Shown: positions 24,365-32,961 of the stretch, in pieces
Numbering within the stretch: the stretch's first letter is position 1
How the letters are laid out: each line of letters begins with the position of its first letter
Assembly: GCF_025960875.1 (NCBI RefSeq)
Contig: NZ_JAODLR010000025.1
Coordinates: forward strand, 1 to 63,323
Length of the DNA stretch: 63,323 nucleotides
DNA from: Crystallibacter permensis
GTDB lineage: Bacteria > Actinomycetota > Actinomycetes > Actinomycetales > Micrococcaceae
Direction of reading: 5' to 3'
Position numbers and translations under genes: made by a program
The notes under the pieces: model-generated
What the model was told of the DNA's origin: nothing
Databases searched by the model: none
What the model saw: only the letters and a program-made list of their open reading frames with translations

Positions 24365-25351
24365 ATGAAGGCGGTTTTTTACCAGGGCTCAGGCGGCCCG
24401 GAGGTCATCGAGGTCCGTGAAGTCCAGCCGCCGGTGCCGAAGCCGGGCGAGGTGATTGTCGACGTCGTTGCCGCGGGTCTGAACCGCGCGGATGTGCAGC
24501 AGCGCCGCGGAGTCTATCCGCCGCCGCCCGGCGCCTCCGACATTCCCGGCCTCGAGGTTTCCGGCCACATCGCTGCCCTCGGTGAAGAGGTCACCGGCTG
24601 GCAGGTCGGGGACGAGGTCTGCGCCCTGCTCGCCGGCGGCGGTTATGCCGAGCAGGTCGCGGTGCCGGCCGGGCAGTTGATGACCGTGCCCGAAGGGGTT
24701 GACCTGGTCACGGCGGCGGCGCTGCCGGAAGTGACGGCCACCATCTTCTCCAATCTGTTCATGGCGGCCGGAGTGCAGGCAGGCGAAAGCGTGCTCATTC
24801 ACGGCGGTGGCGGCGGCATCGGCACAATGGCGGTCCAGATGGTCCGGGCGTTCGGTGGCTTGCCCATGGTGACCGGCGGCTCCCAAGCCAAGCTCGACGT
24901 CGTACGTCCCCTGGGCGCCCAGGTCCTCATCAACTACAAGGAAGAGGATTTTGTCGCCAAGGTCAAGGAAGCCACCGGCGGCCGCGGCGCGGACGTGATC
25001 CTCGACGTCGTCGGGGCAAAATACTTGCAGCGCAATCTGGACGCTTTGGCCACCTCAGGCCGGCTGGTGGTCATCGGCCTGCAGGGTGGCGCCAAGGCGG
25101 AACTGAACCTCGGCCAGCTGATGTCCAAGCGCGCCGCCGTCATCGGAACCACGCTGCGGTCCCGGCCGGTGGAGGAGAAGTCCGCGATCGTACGGGCCGT
25201 CATGACCCATGTCTGGCCGCTGGTCGCCTCGGGGGATATCGCAGCGCAGGTGGGCCGGACCTATCCGCTGGATTCGGCGGCCGAGGCGCACGAGTACTTT
25301 GACTCGGGCGAGCACATCGGCAAGATCCTGCTCACCACCGCGGCCGCCTAG
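24365..25351 (+). CDS. NAD(P)H:quinone oxidoreductase (zinc-free MDR family)
   Basis: 328 residues, medium-chain dehydrogenase/reductase of the QOR/PIG3 type. N-terminal GroES-like domain (GLNRADVQQRRGVYPPPPG), then the Rossmann motif HGGGGGIGTMAVQ. No catalytic or structural zinc cysteines, as expected for quinone reductases. The open frame begins six codons earlier, but AGGAGG at 24354-24359, five bases before the ATG, fixes the start at 24365. Likely one- or two-electron reduction of quinones with NADPH. Confidence 0.92.
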   Translation: MKAVFYQGSGGPEVIEVREVQPPVPKPGEVIVDVVAAGLNRADVQQRRGVYPPPPGASDIPGLEVSGHIAALGEEVTGWQVGDEVCALLAGGGYAEQVAVPAGQLMTVPEGVDLVTAAALPEVTATIFSNLFMAAGVQAGESVLIHGGGGGIGTMAVQMVRAFGGLPMVTGGSQAKLDVVRPLGAQVLINYKEEDFVAKVKEATGGRGADVILDVVGAKYLQRNLDALATSGRLVVIGLQGGAKAELNLGQLMSKRAAVIGTTLRSRPVEEKSAIVRAVMTHVWPLVASGDIAAQVGRTYPLDSAAEAHEYFDSGEHIGKILLTTAAA

Positions 25352-25451
25352 CGCTGCCTGGCAAGGGGAAAAAACCAGTGTTCCGCGCCCTCGCGCCGGC
25401 GGCCGCTGGGCGCATACTCCGGCCTGCTCGGCTATTGGTATGCAGAATCCC

Positions 25452-25467
25452 TGTGACTTGATGCACG
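25452..25467 (+). promoter_or_regulatory. CRP/GlxR-like site upstream of cstA
   Basis: TGTGA-CTTGAT-GCACG matches TGTGA-N6-TCACA at 8 of 10 conserved positions. It lies 59 bp upstream of the cstA start. CstA genes are known targets of CRP-type regulators in other bacteria. Confidence 0.35.
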
Positions 25468-25525
25468 CTGCTGTTAGATTGCTGATAAGTGAGCTTTTTA
25501 TCCGCCAGGCGTCTCAACAGGAGCA

Positions 25526-27820
25526 ATGATGAGCCATACACCCACAGCAGGATCCGCGCCGGATCCGGACCGTGACTCAGACGTCCTGGTCCAGGATCCG
25601 AATCTTCCGCCGGTAGCCCTCGACCCGGAGATCGCCGCCGCCGAGGAGCGCCGATGGCCGCCGCTGAAGATCGCCATCTGGGTGGCTATCGCGCTGCTGG
25701 GCGGCGTGGCCTGGACGATGCTCGCCTTCGTACGGGGCGAAACCGTCAACGCCATCTGGTTCGTCTTCGCAGCGGTGTGCACTTACCTGATCTTCTACCG
25801 CTTCTATTCGAAGTTCATCGAGAACAAGATCACCAGGCCCAACGACAAACGGGCCACGCCGGCGGAGTACAAGGCGGACGGCAAGGACTATGTGGTCACA
25901 GACCGCCGCGTGCTGTACGGGCACCACTTCGCGGCGATCGCCGGGGCCGGGCCCCTTGTGGGCCCCATCCTGGCCGCCCAGATGGGCTACCTCCCGGGCA
26001 CCATCTGGATTATCATCGGCGTGATTCTGGCCGGTGCGGTGCAGGACTACCTGGTGCTGTTCTTCTCGATGCGCCGCGGCGGGCGCTCTCTGGGCCAGAT
26101 GGCCCGCGAGGAGCTGGGCCTGATCGGCGGCACCGCCGCACTGATCGCCACGCTCGCCATCATGATCATCATCGTCGCCATCCTGGCCCTCGTGGTGGTC
26201 AACGCACTGGGAGAATCCCCGTGGGGCGTCTTCTCGGTCTCCATGACCATTCCGATCGCCATCTTCATGGGCATCTACCTGCGCTTCATCCGTCCGGGTA
26301 AAGTCAGCGAAATTTCGATCATCGGCTTTGTGCTGTTGATCGCCGCGATCATCGGCGGCGGCATGATTGCCGATACCGAATGGGGCGTGGCCGTCTTCAC
26401 GCTGGACCGCATCACCATCGCCTGGGGCATCATCATCTACGGCTTCATCGCGGCGGTGCTCCCGGTATGGCTGCTGCTGGCCCCGCGCGACTACCTCTCC
26501 ACCTTCATGAAGATCGGCACCATCGTCATGCTGGCCGTGGCCATCGTGCTGGTCCGACCGGAAATCAACATCCCCGCCATCAGCGAGTTTGCCGGCCGGA
26601 CCGATGGGCCGGTAGTACCCGGCTCCCTGTGGCCGTTCCTGTTCGTGACCATTGCCTGCGGTGCGCTCTCCGGCTTCCACGCGCTGATCTCTTCGGGCAC
26701 CACTCCGAAGATGGTCCACAAGGAGAAGCAGACCCGCTTCATCGGCTACGGCGGCATGCTGATGGAGTCCTTCGTGGCCATCATGGCCCTGGTCGCCGCG
26801 ATCTCCATTGACCGCGGGATCTATTTCGCGATGAACTCCTCGGCCGCCGCGACCGGCGGGACCGTGGAGGGCGCGGTGGCCTTCGTCAACAGCCTGGGCC
26901 TGGCCGGAGTGAACCTGACTCCGGACATGCTGACCCAGCTGGCGGCCAATGTTGGCGAAGAGTCGGTGGTCTCGCGAACGGGCGGCGCCCCGACCCTCGC
27001 CGTCGGCCTCGCCCAGATCATGCAGAGCCTGATCGGCGGGCTGGGCCTGATGGCTTTCTGGTACCACTTCGCCATCATGTTCGAAGCGCTGTTCATCTTG
27101 ACCGCTGTGGATGCCGGAACCCGGGTGGCCCGCTTCATGCTGCAGGACACCATCGGCAACTTCGCTCCCAAGTTCAAGGACATGTCCTGGCGCCCAGGGG
27201 TCTGGATCTGTACGGCGATCATGGTGGCGGGCTGGGGGTACATCCTGATACTCGGGGTGACGGATCCGTTGGGCGGCATCAACACGTTCTTCCCGCTCTT
27301 CGGCATCGCCAACCAGCTTCTGGCGGCGATAGCGCTCGCGGTCTGCATGGCCATTGCGGCCAAGAAGGGCGTGTTCAAGTACCTGTGGATCATCGCCCTC
27401 CCGCTGGCCTTTGCATCGGTGATTACCATCTGGGCGTCGATCCTGAAGATCTTCTCGCAGGACGTCCGGGTTGGCTACTGGGCCAACCACTTCGCGCACC
27501 AGGAGGCCCTGGCCAACGGCGAGACCAGCCTGGGCAATGCGGGGTCGGTCGAAGCGATGGAAGCGGTGGTCCGGAACACCTGGGTCCAGGGCACGCTGTC
27601 CATCGTCTTCGTGGTACTGACCATCATCGTCATCGCCACCGCCATCATCGCCACGATCAAGTCCTGGCAGCGGGGCGGCGAGAAGTCCCATGAGGACCCC
27701 GCCGTCGTCTCGGCCACCTACGCGCCGGCCGGCTTCATCGCCACACCACCGGAGCGCGAACTGCAGAAACGCTGGGACGAACTGCCCCAGGACAAGCGGC
27801 TGGCGCGGTCGAAGCACTGA
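25526..27820 (+). CDS. cstA: Carbon starvation protein CstA (pyruvate/peptide transporter family)
   Basis: 764 residues, polytopic membrane protein with about 16 hydrophobic segments after a roughly 45-residue acidic cytoplasmic N-terminus. Family motifs include YGHHFAAIAGAGPLVGPILAAQ and FFSMRRGGRSLGQMAREELG. The family takes up pyruvate and possibly peptides during starvation. An AGGAGC ribosome binding site precedes tandem ATG codons at 25526/25529. The stop codon overlaps the start of the YbdD-like gene, the usual CstA-YbdD pairing. Confidence 0.95.
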   Translation: MMSHTPTAGSAPDPDRDSDVLVQDPNLPPVALDPEIAAAEERRWPPLKIAIWVAIALLGGVAWTMLAFVRGETVNAIWFVFAAVCTYLIFYRFYSKFIENKITRPNDKRATPAEYKADGKDYVVTDRRVLYGHHFAAIAGAGPLVGPILAAQMGYLPGTIWIIIGVILAGAVQDYLVLFFSMRRGGRSLGQMAREELGLIGGTAALIATLAIMIIIVAILALVVVNALGESPWGVFSVSMTIPIAIFMGIYLRFIRPGKVSEISIIGFVLLIAAIIGGGMIADTEWGVAVFTLDRITIAWGIIIYGFIAAVLPVWLLLAPRDYLSTFMKIGTIVMLAVAIVLVRPEINIPAISEFAGRTDGPVVPGSLWPFLFVTIACGALSGFHALISSGTTPKMVHKEKQTRFIGYGGMLMESFVAIMALVAAISIDRGIYFAMNSSAAATGGTVEGAVAFVNSLGLAGVNLTPDMLTQLAANVGEESVVSRTGGAPTLAVGLAQIMQSLIGGLGLMAFWYHFAIMFEALFILTAVDAGTRVARFMLQDTIGNFAPKFKDMSWRPGVWICTAIMVAGWGYILILGVTDPLGGINTFFPLFGIANQLLAAIALAVCMAIAAKKGVFKYLWIIALPLAFASVITIWASILKIFSQDVRVGYWANHFAHQEALANGETSLGNAGSVEAMEAVVRNTWVQGTLSIVFVVLTIIVIATAIIATIKSWQRGGEKSHEDPAVVSATYAPAGFIATPPERELQKRWDELPQDKRLARSKH

Positions 27821-28047
27821 TGGCCATGTCAACGAACAAGGCATTCAACCAGGCGGCCGGCAAGGCACACGCCGGCTGGAAGGGCTTCGTCTGGTACTTC
27901 AAGTCCCTGATGGGCGAGAACGCTTACCAGGCGTATCTTGACCACCACGCACGGACCCACAACGGCACGCCGCCCATGACGGAGCGTGAGTTCTGGCGGG
28001 ACAAAACGGATCGCCAGGACCGCAATCCGGAAGGCCGCTGCTGCTAA
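27820..28047 (+). CDS. YbdD/YjiX family small protein
   Basis: 75 residues: WKGFVWYFKSLMGENAYQAYLDHHARTH, then TEREFWRDKTDRQ, ending RCC. This is the YbdD/YjiX family, the small cytosolic partner of CstA/BtsT transporters, required for transport in other bacteria. The ATG shares its A with the cstA TGA stop, so translation is coupled. A second ATG (27826) is also possible. Confidence 0.92.
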   Translation: MAMSTNKAFNQAAGKAHAGWKGFVWYFKSLMGENAYQAYLDHHARTHNGTPPMTEREFWRDKTDRQDRNPEGRCC

Positions 28048-28071
28048 TGGCCCGCAGCTGAATAACGGCGG

Positions 28072-28120
28072 CGGCACCCGCCTCGGGCTCCTCACGGAGA
28101 CTTCGGGGCGGGTGCCGTTT
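28072..28120 (+). terminator. Terminator after the cstA-ybdD operon
   Basis: CGGCACCCGCC (28072-28082) pairs with GGCGGGTGCCG (28107-28117), followed by TTTGTTGTG. Confidence 0.75.
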
Positions 28121-28168
28121 GTTGTGCTGCTGGCTGGATTTAGCTTCGGCCTCTGGCAAGATGAAACC

Positions 28169-28783
28169 ATGAGCGACGAGCAGATACCTCAGACGGAAGA
28201 ACCGGCCATCGAAGGAGCTCTCACCCCTGACGAGCAGCGCGCGGAGGAAGCCGAAGCCCGGAACGAACCGGGCCGGAACGGCAAGAAGGGCTCGCAGCTC
28301 CATGACCTGGTGGATGAACCCGCCAAAGTCATGCGGATCGGGACCATGATCCGCCAACTGCTGGAAGAGGTCCGCAGCGCACCGCTGGATGATGCCGCGC
28401 GGAACCGGCTGGCGGAGATCCACGAACGTTCCGTGACGGAACTCGAAGATGGTCTGGCGCCGGAGCTCATCGACGAATTGCACCGGATCAATCTGCCCTT
28501 CACCGACGACTCCACGCCGTCGGACGCCGAACTGCGGATCGCCCAGGCCCAGCTGGTCGGCTGGCTCGAAGGGCTGTTCCACGGTATCCAGACCGCCATC
28601 GCCGCGCAGCAGGCCGCCACCCAGCAGATGGCGGCACGGATGCAGATGCGCCAGCTCCCGCCCGGCACAGTCATTGCCCCCGGCGTCGTCATTGGCAACG
28701 ACGGCGAACCGCGCCGCGCTGACGGGGCAGAATCGGAAAACCCGTCCGGCCCCGGCACCCACACCCCGGGCCAGTACCTCTGA
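28169..28783 (+). CDS. bpa: Bacterial proteasome activator Bpa/PafE-like
   Basis: 204 residues. A four-helix core (about 45-150) with LHDLVDEPAKVMRIGTMIRQ, AELRIAQAQLVGWLEGLFHGIQ and a Gln/Ala-rich helix. The C-terminus ends exactly in GQYL, the motif that docks Bpa rings onto the 20S proteasome. Role by family: ATP-independent opening of the proteasome gate for unfolded proteins. I start at ATG 28169, which gives MSDEQIPQTEE; the frame is open further upstream through the previous terminator. CAAGAT six bases upstream is a weak leaderless -10. Confidence 0.9.
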   Translation: MSDEQIPQTEEPAIEGALTPDEQRAEEAEARNEPGRNGKKGSQLHDLVDEPAKVMRIGTMIRQLLEEVRSAPLDDAARNRLAEIHERSVTELEDGLAPELIDELHRINLPFTDDSTPSDAELRIAQAQLVGWLEGLFHGIQTAIAAQQAATQQMAARMQMRQLPPGTVIAPGVVIGNDGEPRRADGAESENPSGPGTHTPGQYL

Positions 28784-28788
28784 GCCCG

Positions 28789-29253
28789 GTGGCGCTGTTC
28801 GGAGCGGCCCGCCAATCCCGGCGGGACGATAAGGAGCTGGGCAAAGGCATCTGGCGGCGCACCCACGACCGGTTCCGCCGCGGGCTGGACCGTTACCACC
28901 AGGTTCTTGAAGGCGTGCAGGACGAGGAACTCTACGACGAGCTCCTGGTCATCGCCGACGAACTCGCCGCGCTGCTGCCCAAGGTCCGTACGTACTGCAT
29001 GACGGCCCAGGAACTGCATCCCAGCGACGGCATGGACATCCCCGGCGGAAACCTGGCCGCCGTCCATCGGTGCCTGTCCAAAGCCGGCAACTCACTCGCC
29101 GCGGCTGCCCAGGCCGCCGCCATGATCCGGCTGGACCCCAAGCACTCGGATACGCCGTCCGGCGGGTCGGCCAGTGTTGAAAACGTACGACGGCGGGCGG
29201 ACATTGTGATCGAGGACGTTGCGGACGCGCAGCGCTACCTGGAAACCCGCTAG
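28789..29253 (+). CDS. Conserved hypothetical protein downstream of bpa
   Basis: 154 residues, GTG start five bases after the bpa stop. Mostly alpha-helical: a basic N-terminus (RQSRRDDKELGKGIWRRTHDRFRRGLDRYHQV), then amphipathic helices and a conserved PGGNLAAVHRCLSKAGNSLA segment. No signal or membrane segment. Tight coupling to bpa suggests a related role in protein quality control, but I see no direct evidence for it. Confidence 0.75.
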   Translation: MALFGAARQSRRDDKELGKGIWRRTHDRFRRGLDRYHQVLEGVQDEELYDELLVIADELAALLPKVRTYCMTAQELHPSDGMDIPGGNLAAVHRCLSKAGNSLAAAAQAAAMIRLDPKHSDTPSGGSASVENVRRRADIVIEDVADAQRYLETR

Positions 29254-29311
29254 CGGCGCCGTCGTCGATTGGTAAGCGTCAGTGCAGCCGGTGGCTAGCA
29301 ACGCGGCGGGC

Positions 29312-29355
29312 AAAGAAAAATCCCGCCACATCTGCTGATGCGACGGGATTTCTTT
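29312..29355. terminator. Bidirectional terminator between the bpa operon and tRNA-Thr
   Basis: AAATCCCG and CGGGATTT arms with inner CATC/GATG. A-rich on the left and T-rich on the right, so it can serve both converging transcripts. Confidence 0.82.
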
Positions 29356-29359
29356 GGTG

Positions 29360-29432
29360 AGCCCCCTGCCAGAATCGAACTGGCGACCTTTTCATTACGA
29401 GTGAAACGCTCTACCGACTGAGCTAAGGAGGC
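29360..29432 (-). tRNA. tRNA-Thr (anticodon CGT)
   Basis: 73 nt. Acceptor GCCTCCT/AGGGGGC with discriminator U. D arm GCTC..GAGC. Anticodon stem TTTCA/TGAAA with loop CTCGTAA (anticodon CGT). T arm GCCAG-TTCGATT-CTGGC. CCA is not encoded. Confidence 0.95.
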
Positions 29433-29512
29433 CGGGCTTCTACGCCGGATAACCGGCCAGAATCCACAAGGAACAACTATAGGAGAGCAAGGGCGCGCTG
29501 GTCAAAACCGGC

Positions 29513-31051
29513 TTAGCAAACCGTGCCCTCATCCGGCATCGCGCCCTCGATGAAATAACTGTCTACGGCGTCCTGTACGCAGCTGTCGCCGCGGCCGTAG
29601 GCGGTGTGCCCCTGCGCCTCGTAGGTCAGCAGTGAGGCGGATTCCAGCTGCTCAGTCATGGAAACGGCCCATTCGTACGGGGTGGCCGGGTCGCCGGTGG
29701 TGCCGATGACCAGGATCGGATCGGCTCCCGCTGCGTCAACCGGTGCGGGCGTGCGCACCGGCTCCGCCGGCCAGTTCTCGCAGGTCGTGCCGCCGTAGGC
29801 GAGGTACCGGCCCAGCGTTGGCGAGGCTTCCTCCAGCGCCGCCGCATTTTCCTTCATGCCCGCTAAATCGGATTCCATCGGATAGTCCAGGCAGTTGATG
29901 GCGGTAAACGCGGCCGTGCTGTTGGAGGTGTAGTCGCCGTCTGCCTGACGTTCGGCGCCCAGGTCCGCCAGGTACAGCATGTCCGTCGGATCGCCGTCGA
30001 AAGCACCGTCCAGGGCACGGGTCAGCAGCGGCCAGTTCACGTCGTTGTACAGCGGGACGATGAACCCCGAGACGAAGGTGCCCACGGTGACCAGGCGGCC
30101 GTCCTCGGCGGTCAGCGGGTTGGCCTCGACCGACCGGATCAGGTCCTGGATCTGGCCGACGGCCTGGTCCACGGTTCCGGACAGGGGGCACTCCGCGGAC
30201 GCCAGGCAGCTTTCCGCGTAGCTGCGGATTGCGCCTTCGAACGCTTTGGCCTGGCCGAGGGTGACCTGCTCATTGGTCAACGAAGGATCCAGCGCCCCGT
30301 CGAGCACCATCCGGCCCACCCGCTCCGGAAAGAGGTCCGCATAGGTCGCGCCGAGGAAGGTGCCGTAGGAGAAACCCAGGTAATTCAGCTTGGCATCCCC
30401 GACCACGGCGCGGATGATGTCCATGTCTTTAGCGGCGCTGGCGGTGTCCACATGGGCCAGGACTTCGCCGGTCTTCGCCGCGCACTTCTCGGCCAGCTCG
30501 GCGGCATCCTCACTGGCTTCCGCAATGCCGGCGTCGCTGTCCAGGTCATACTGCACCTCGCGCGCGGCATCCCGTTCCGCGTCGGTCATGCAGGTGACCG
30601 GGGCCGAGCGCTTCACGCCGCGAGGGTCGAAGCCCACGATGTCGTAGCTGCCGCGCAGTTCCTCGGTGGTCATCTGCTCCAGCGAGCCGCGCACGGTGTC
30701 ATAGCCCGAGCCGCCCGGACCACCGGGATTCAGCAGGATGGAACCCAAGGAATCGCCCTCCGTGGTGCTGCGGATCGCGGCAATCTTGATGCTCTTGCCG
30801 TCCGGATCGGCGTAATCGACCGGGACTTCGATGTCCGCGCACTCGAACCGGCCTTCGCAGCTTTCCCAGCTGACCGACTGGTTGTAGTACGGCATCAGTT
30901 GCTCGTCCACGCTGCCGACAACTTCAGGCGACGACGACGGCGGGGCATCTGTCGTCCCCGGCAGCAGCCCGCACCCGGCCAGCAGGAAGAGCACGACGGC
31001 GGCCGCTGCGGTTTTGGCGCCGAGGCCGGATCGTCGCGGGAAGGTGCGCAT
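29513..31051 (-). CDS. Alpha/beta-hydrolase lipoprotein, tripeptidyl aminopeptidase-like (S33)
   Basis: 512 residues. A lipoprotein signal peptide with lipobox LLAGC predicts an acylated cysteine at C27, so it is probably anchored outside the membrane. The hydrolase has the oxyanion region LNPGGPGGSG, nucleophile S228 in GFSYGTFLG, the acid in VIGTTGDPATP and the histidine in AQGHTAYG. The C-terminal TAP-like segment with cysteines matches exported tripeptidyl aminopeptidases. AGGAG upstream of ATG 31051 sets the start; the open frame begins ten codons earlier. It follows holB closely and may be co-transcribed with tmk-holB. Confidence 0.9.
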   Translation of the reverse strand: MRTFPRRSGLGAKTAAAAVVLFLLAGCGLLPGTTDAPPSSSPEVVGSVDEQLMPYYNQSVSWESCEGRFECADIEVPVDYADPDGKSIKIAAIRSTTEGDSLGSILLNPGGPGGSGYDTVRGSLEQMTTEELRGSYDIVGFDPRGVKRSAPVTCMTDAERDAAREVQYDLDSDAGIAEASEDAAELAEKCAAKTGEVLAHVDTASAAKDMDIIRAVVGDAKLNYLGFSYGTFLGATYADLFPERVGRMVLDGALDPSLTNEQVTLGQAKAFEGAIRSYAESCLASAECPLSGTVDQAVGQIQDLIRSVEANPLTAEDGRLVTVGTFVSGFIVPLYNDVNWPLLTRALDGAFDGDPTDMLYLADLGAERQADGDYTSNSTAAFTAINCLDYPMESDLAGMKENAAALEEASPTLGRYLAYGGTTCENWPAEPVRTPAPVDAAGADPILVIGTTGDPATPYEWAVSMTEQLESASLLTYEAQGHTAYGRGDSCVQDAVDSYFIEGAMPDEGTVC

Positions 31052-31081
31052 CAATTGTTCTCCTGGATTGTGGTCAAGCAT

Positions 31082-32221
31082 CTAGAGCAGGCCGACTGCC
31101 ATGGCCTCCATGGCCAGTACCGGGGCCACGTTGGTGCTGAGCCGTTTGCGGGTCTGCGCGATGGCGTCCAACCTCTCCAACGTCTTCTCGGGGGTCGATT
31201 GTTCCGCGTAGGACGTCAGCTCCGGCCGCAGGTACTCGTTGACCAGGTCCGACGAAGCGCCCAGCTGGAGGGCCAGCACGTCCCGATAGAACGTAGTCAG
31301 GTCGATCATGACGCGGTCCAGGGAATCACTCACGCTGCGCTTCGCCCGGCGCTTCTGCTCATCCTCCAGTTGCTTCAGCTGGCTGCGCATCGCCGGCGGC
31401 AGCGTGCCTTTCTCCGGCGCGCCGAGGCTGTACAGCAGGGCCTCGCGCTCGGCGGCGTTGCGCTGTTCGGAGGCAGCCGCGGCGTCCGCATTGGAGATTT
31501 CCACCAGCTCGCCGGCGGCCATGACGGCATCGGACACCCCGCGCAGGCGCAGCGGCAGCCGGACAATGGTGTCCCGGCGGCTGCGCGCGTCCTCATCGGC
31601 GGCAAGCCGGCGGGCCACACCGATGTGGCTCTGCGAAACCCGGGCGGCGAACTCGGCCAGCTCGGGAGTGGCCCCGTCGCGGCGGACCAGCAGTTCGGCC
31701 ACATCGCCCACCGGTGGAATGCGCAGGCCGACCGGGCGGCAGCGGGAGCGGATGGTGACCAGCACGTCCGCCGGGCTTGGCGCGCAGAGCAGCCAGATGG
31801 TCCGCGGCGGCGGCTCCTCGATGGCCTTGAGCAGCACGTTGGTGGTCCGCTCCGCCATGCGGTCGGCATCCTCGATGATGATCACGCGCCAGCGGCCGGA
31901 GGACGGTTTGTCCTGCGCCTTCGTGACCCAGTCGCGGACCTCGCGGATGGTGAAGGATACGTTCTCCGTCACCATGGCGGACACGTCCGCGTTGGTGCCG
32001 CCCAAAACGGTGTGGCAGGCGTGGCACTCGCCGCAGCCGCGGGCGGCGGGATCGGGCTGTTCGCATAGCAGGGCGGCGGCGAAGGACCGCGCGGCGTTGG
32101 ACCGGCCGGAGCCGGGCGGGCCGGTGAACAGCCAGGCGTGGTTGGGCCGCTCGGCGGCTGCGGCACGGTTGAGCTGCTCCACCACGGCGGTCTGGCCGGG
32201 CAGATCGGACCAGACGCTCAT
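31082..32221 (-). CDS. holB: DNA polymerase III subunit delta'
   Basis: 379 residues. AAA+ clamp-loader subunit with P-loop FTGPPGSGRSNAA, a zinc-binding CGECHAC segment, and Walker B IIIEDADRM followed by TTNVLLKAIEEPP, as in DnaX/HolB proteins. It loads the sliding clamp together with tau/gamma and delta. It overlaps tmk by four bases (ATGA), a gene pairing common in actinobacteria. Confidence 0.94.
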   Translation of the reverse strand: MSVWSDLPGQTAVVEQLNRAAAAERPNHAWLFTGPPGSGRSNAARSFAAALLCEQPDPAARGCGECHACHTVLGGTNADVSAMVTENVSFTIREVRDWVTKAQDKPSSGRWRVIIIEDADRMAERTTNVLLKAIEEPPPRTIWLLCAPSPADVLVTIRSRCRPVGLRIPPVGDVAELLVRRDGATPELAEFAARVSQSHIGVARRLAADEDARSRRDTIVRLPLRLRGVSDAVMAAGELVEISNADAAAASEQRNAAEREALLYSLGAPEKGTLPPAMRSQLKQLEDEQKRRAKRSVSDSLDRVMIDLTTFYRDVLALQLGASSDLVNEYLRPELTSYAEQSTPEKTLERLDAIAQTRKRLSTNVAPVLAMEAMAVGLL

Positions 32222-32877
32222 GCCAGCAACCCGCAGATGCGCTCGAGGATGGCGTCGGTCAAGACCTCGCGTTCGCTCCGCGCGTCCAGCACCAGGTAGT
32301 CGTCGGGGCGGGCCGCGGCCAGCTCCAGGAAGGCGGCCCGGATCCGTCCGTGGAAGTCATCCGGTTCGGACTCCAGCCGGTCTTCGGTGGCTTCACCTGC
32401 CAGCCGCCGGTCGCGGGCGTGGTCCGGTGCCACGTCGAGCAGCACCGTGACATCGGGCAGCAGCGAATCCGTGGCCCACAGGTTGATGTCCCGCACCGCG
32501 GCAATGCCCAGTTCCCTCCCGGCGCCTTGGTAGGCCACGGACGAGTCGATGAAACGGTCGCAGAGCACAATCTCGCCGCGCTCCAGCGCCGGGACGATCA
32601 CCTGCTGCACGTGGGCCGCCCGCGAGGCGGCAAAAATCAAGGCTTCGGTGCGGGCATCGATCTCGCCGTGGCCGTGGTCCAGCACCAGGGAGCGCAGCTT
32701 TTCGCCGATGGGTGTGCCGCCGGGCTCGCGGGTGCGCAGTACAGCGTGCCCGGCGGCTTCCAGCCGGGCCTGCACGGCAGCTGCCTGGGTGGACTTGCCG
32801 GCCCCGTCGCCGCCCTCGAACGCGATGAACAGCCCCGCGCGGGCGCGAGCGGGGGAGGGGGTACCGGGGGAAGTCAC
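32218..32877 (-). CDS. tmk: Thymidylate kinase
   Basis: 219 residues; phosphorylates dTMP to dTDP. P-loop FEGGDGAGKSTQ, the DRFIDSSVAYQGAGR active-site segment and the LDVAPDHARDRR lid region are all present. It starts with GTG at 32877; TACGCT lies exactly six bases upstream, supporting a leaderless start. First gene of a tmk-holB(-peptidase) unit. Confidence 0.95.
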   Translation of the reverse strand: MTSPGTPSPARARAGLFIAFEGGDGAGKSTQAAAVQARLEAAGHAVLRTREPGGTPIGEKLRSLVLDHGHGEIDARTEALIFAASRAAHVQQVIVPALERGEIVLCDRFIDSSVAYQGAGRELGIAAVRDINLWATDSLLPDVTVLLDVAPDHARDRRLAGEATEDRLESEPDDFHGRIRAAFLELAAARPDDYLVLDARSEREVLTDAILERICGLLA

Positions 32878-32889
32878 CCAATTAGCGTA
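32875..32889 (-). promoter_or_regulatory. Leaderless promoter -10 for tmk
   Basis: On the minus strand TACGCT (forward 32884-32889), six bases, GTG at 32877. No ribosome binding site. Confidence 0.55.
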
Positions 32890-32945
32890 CCGTTGTTCGC
32901 TGCTGCCACAGAGTCATGAGTTAACCTGTGGACGGCCTGCGGGAT

Positions 32946-32961
32946 TAACCTTGCTGTCATG
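32946..32961 (+). promoter_or_regulatory. Leaderless promoter -10 for the trans-sulfuration enzyme
   Basis: TAACCT at 32946-32951, seven bases, ATG at 32959. TTAACCT also occurs at 32921-32927, giving a 7-bp direct repeat in the promoter. Confidence 0.45.

Noticed and set aside
25577-27844. 755-codon minus-strand open frame opposite cstA
   Set aside because: His/Asp/Gln-rich translation typical of the reverse complement of a hydrophobic membrane protein gene.
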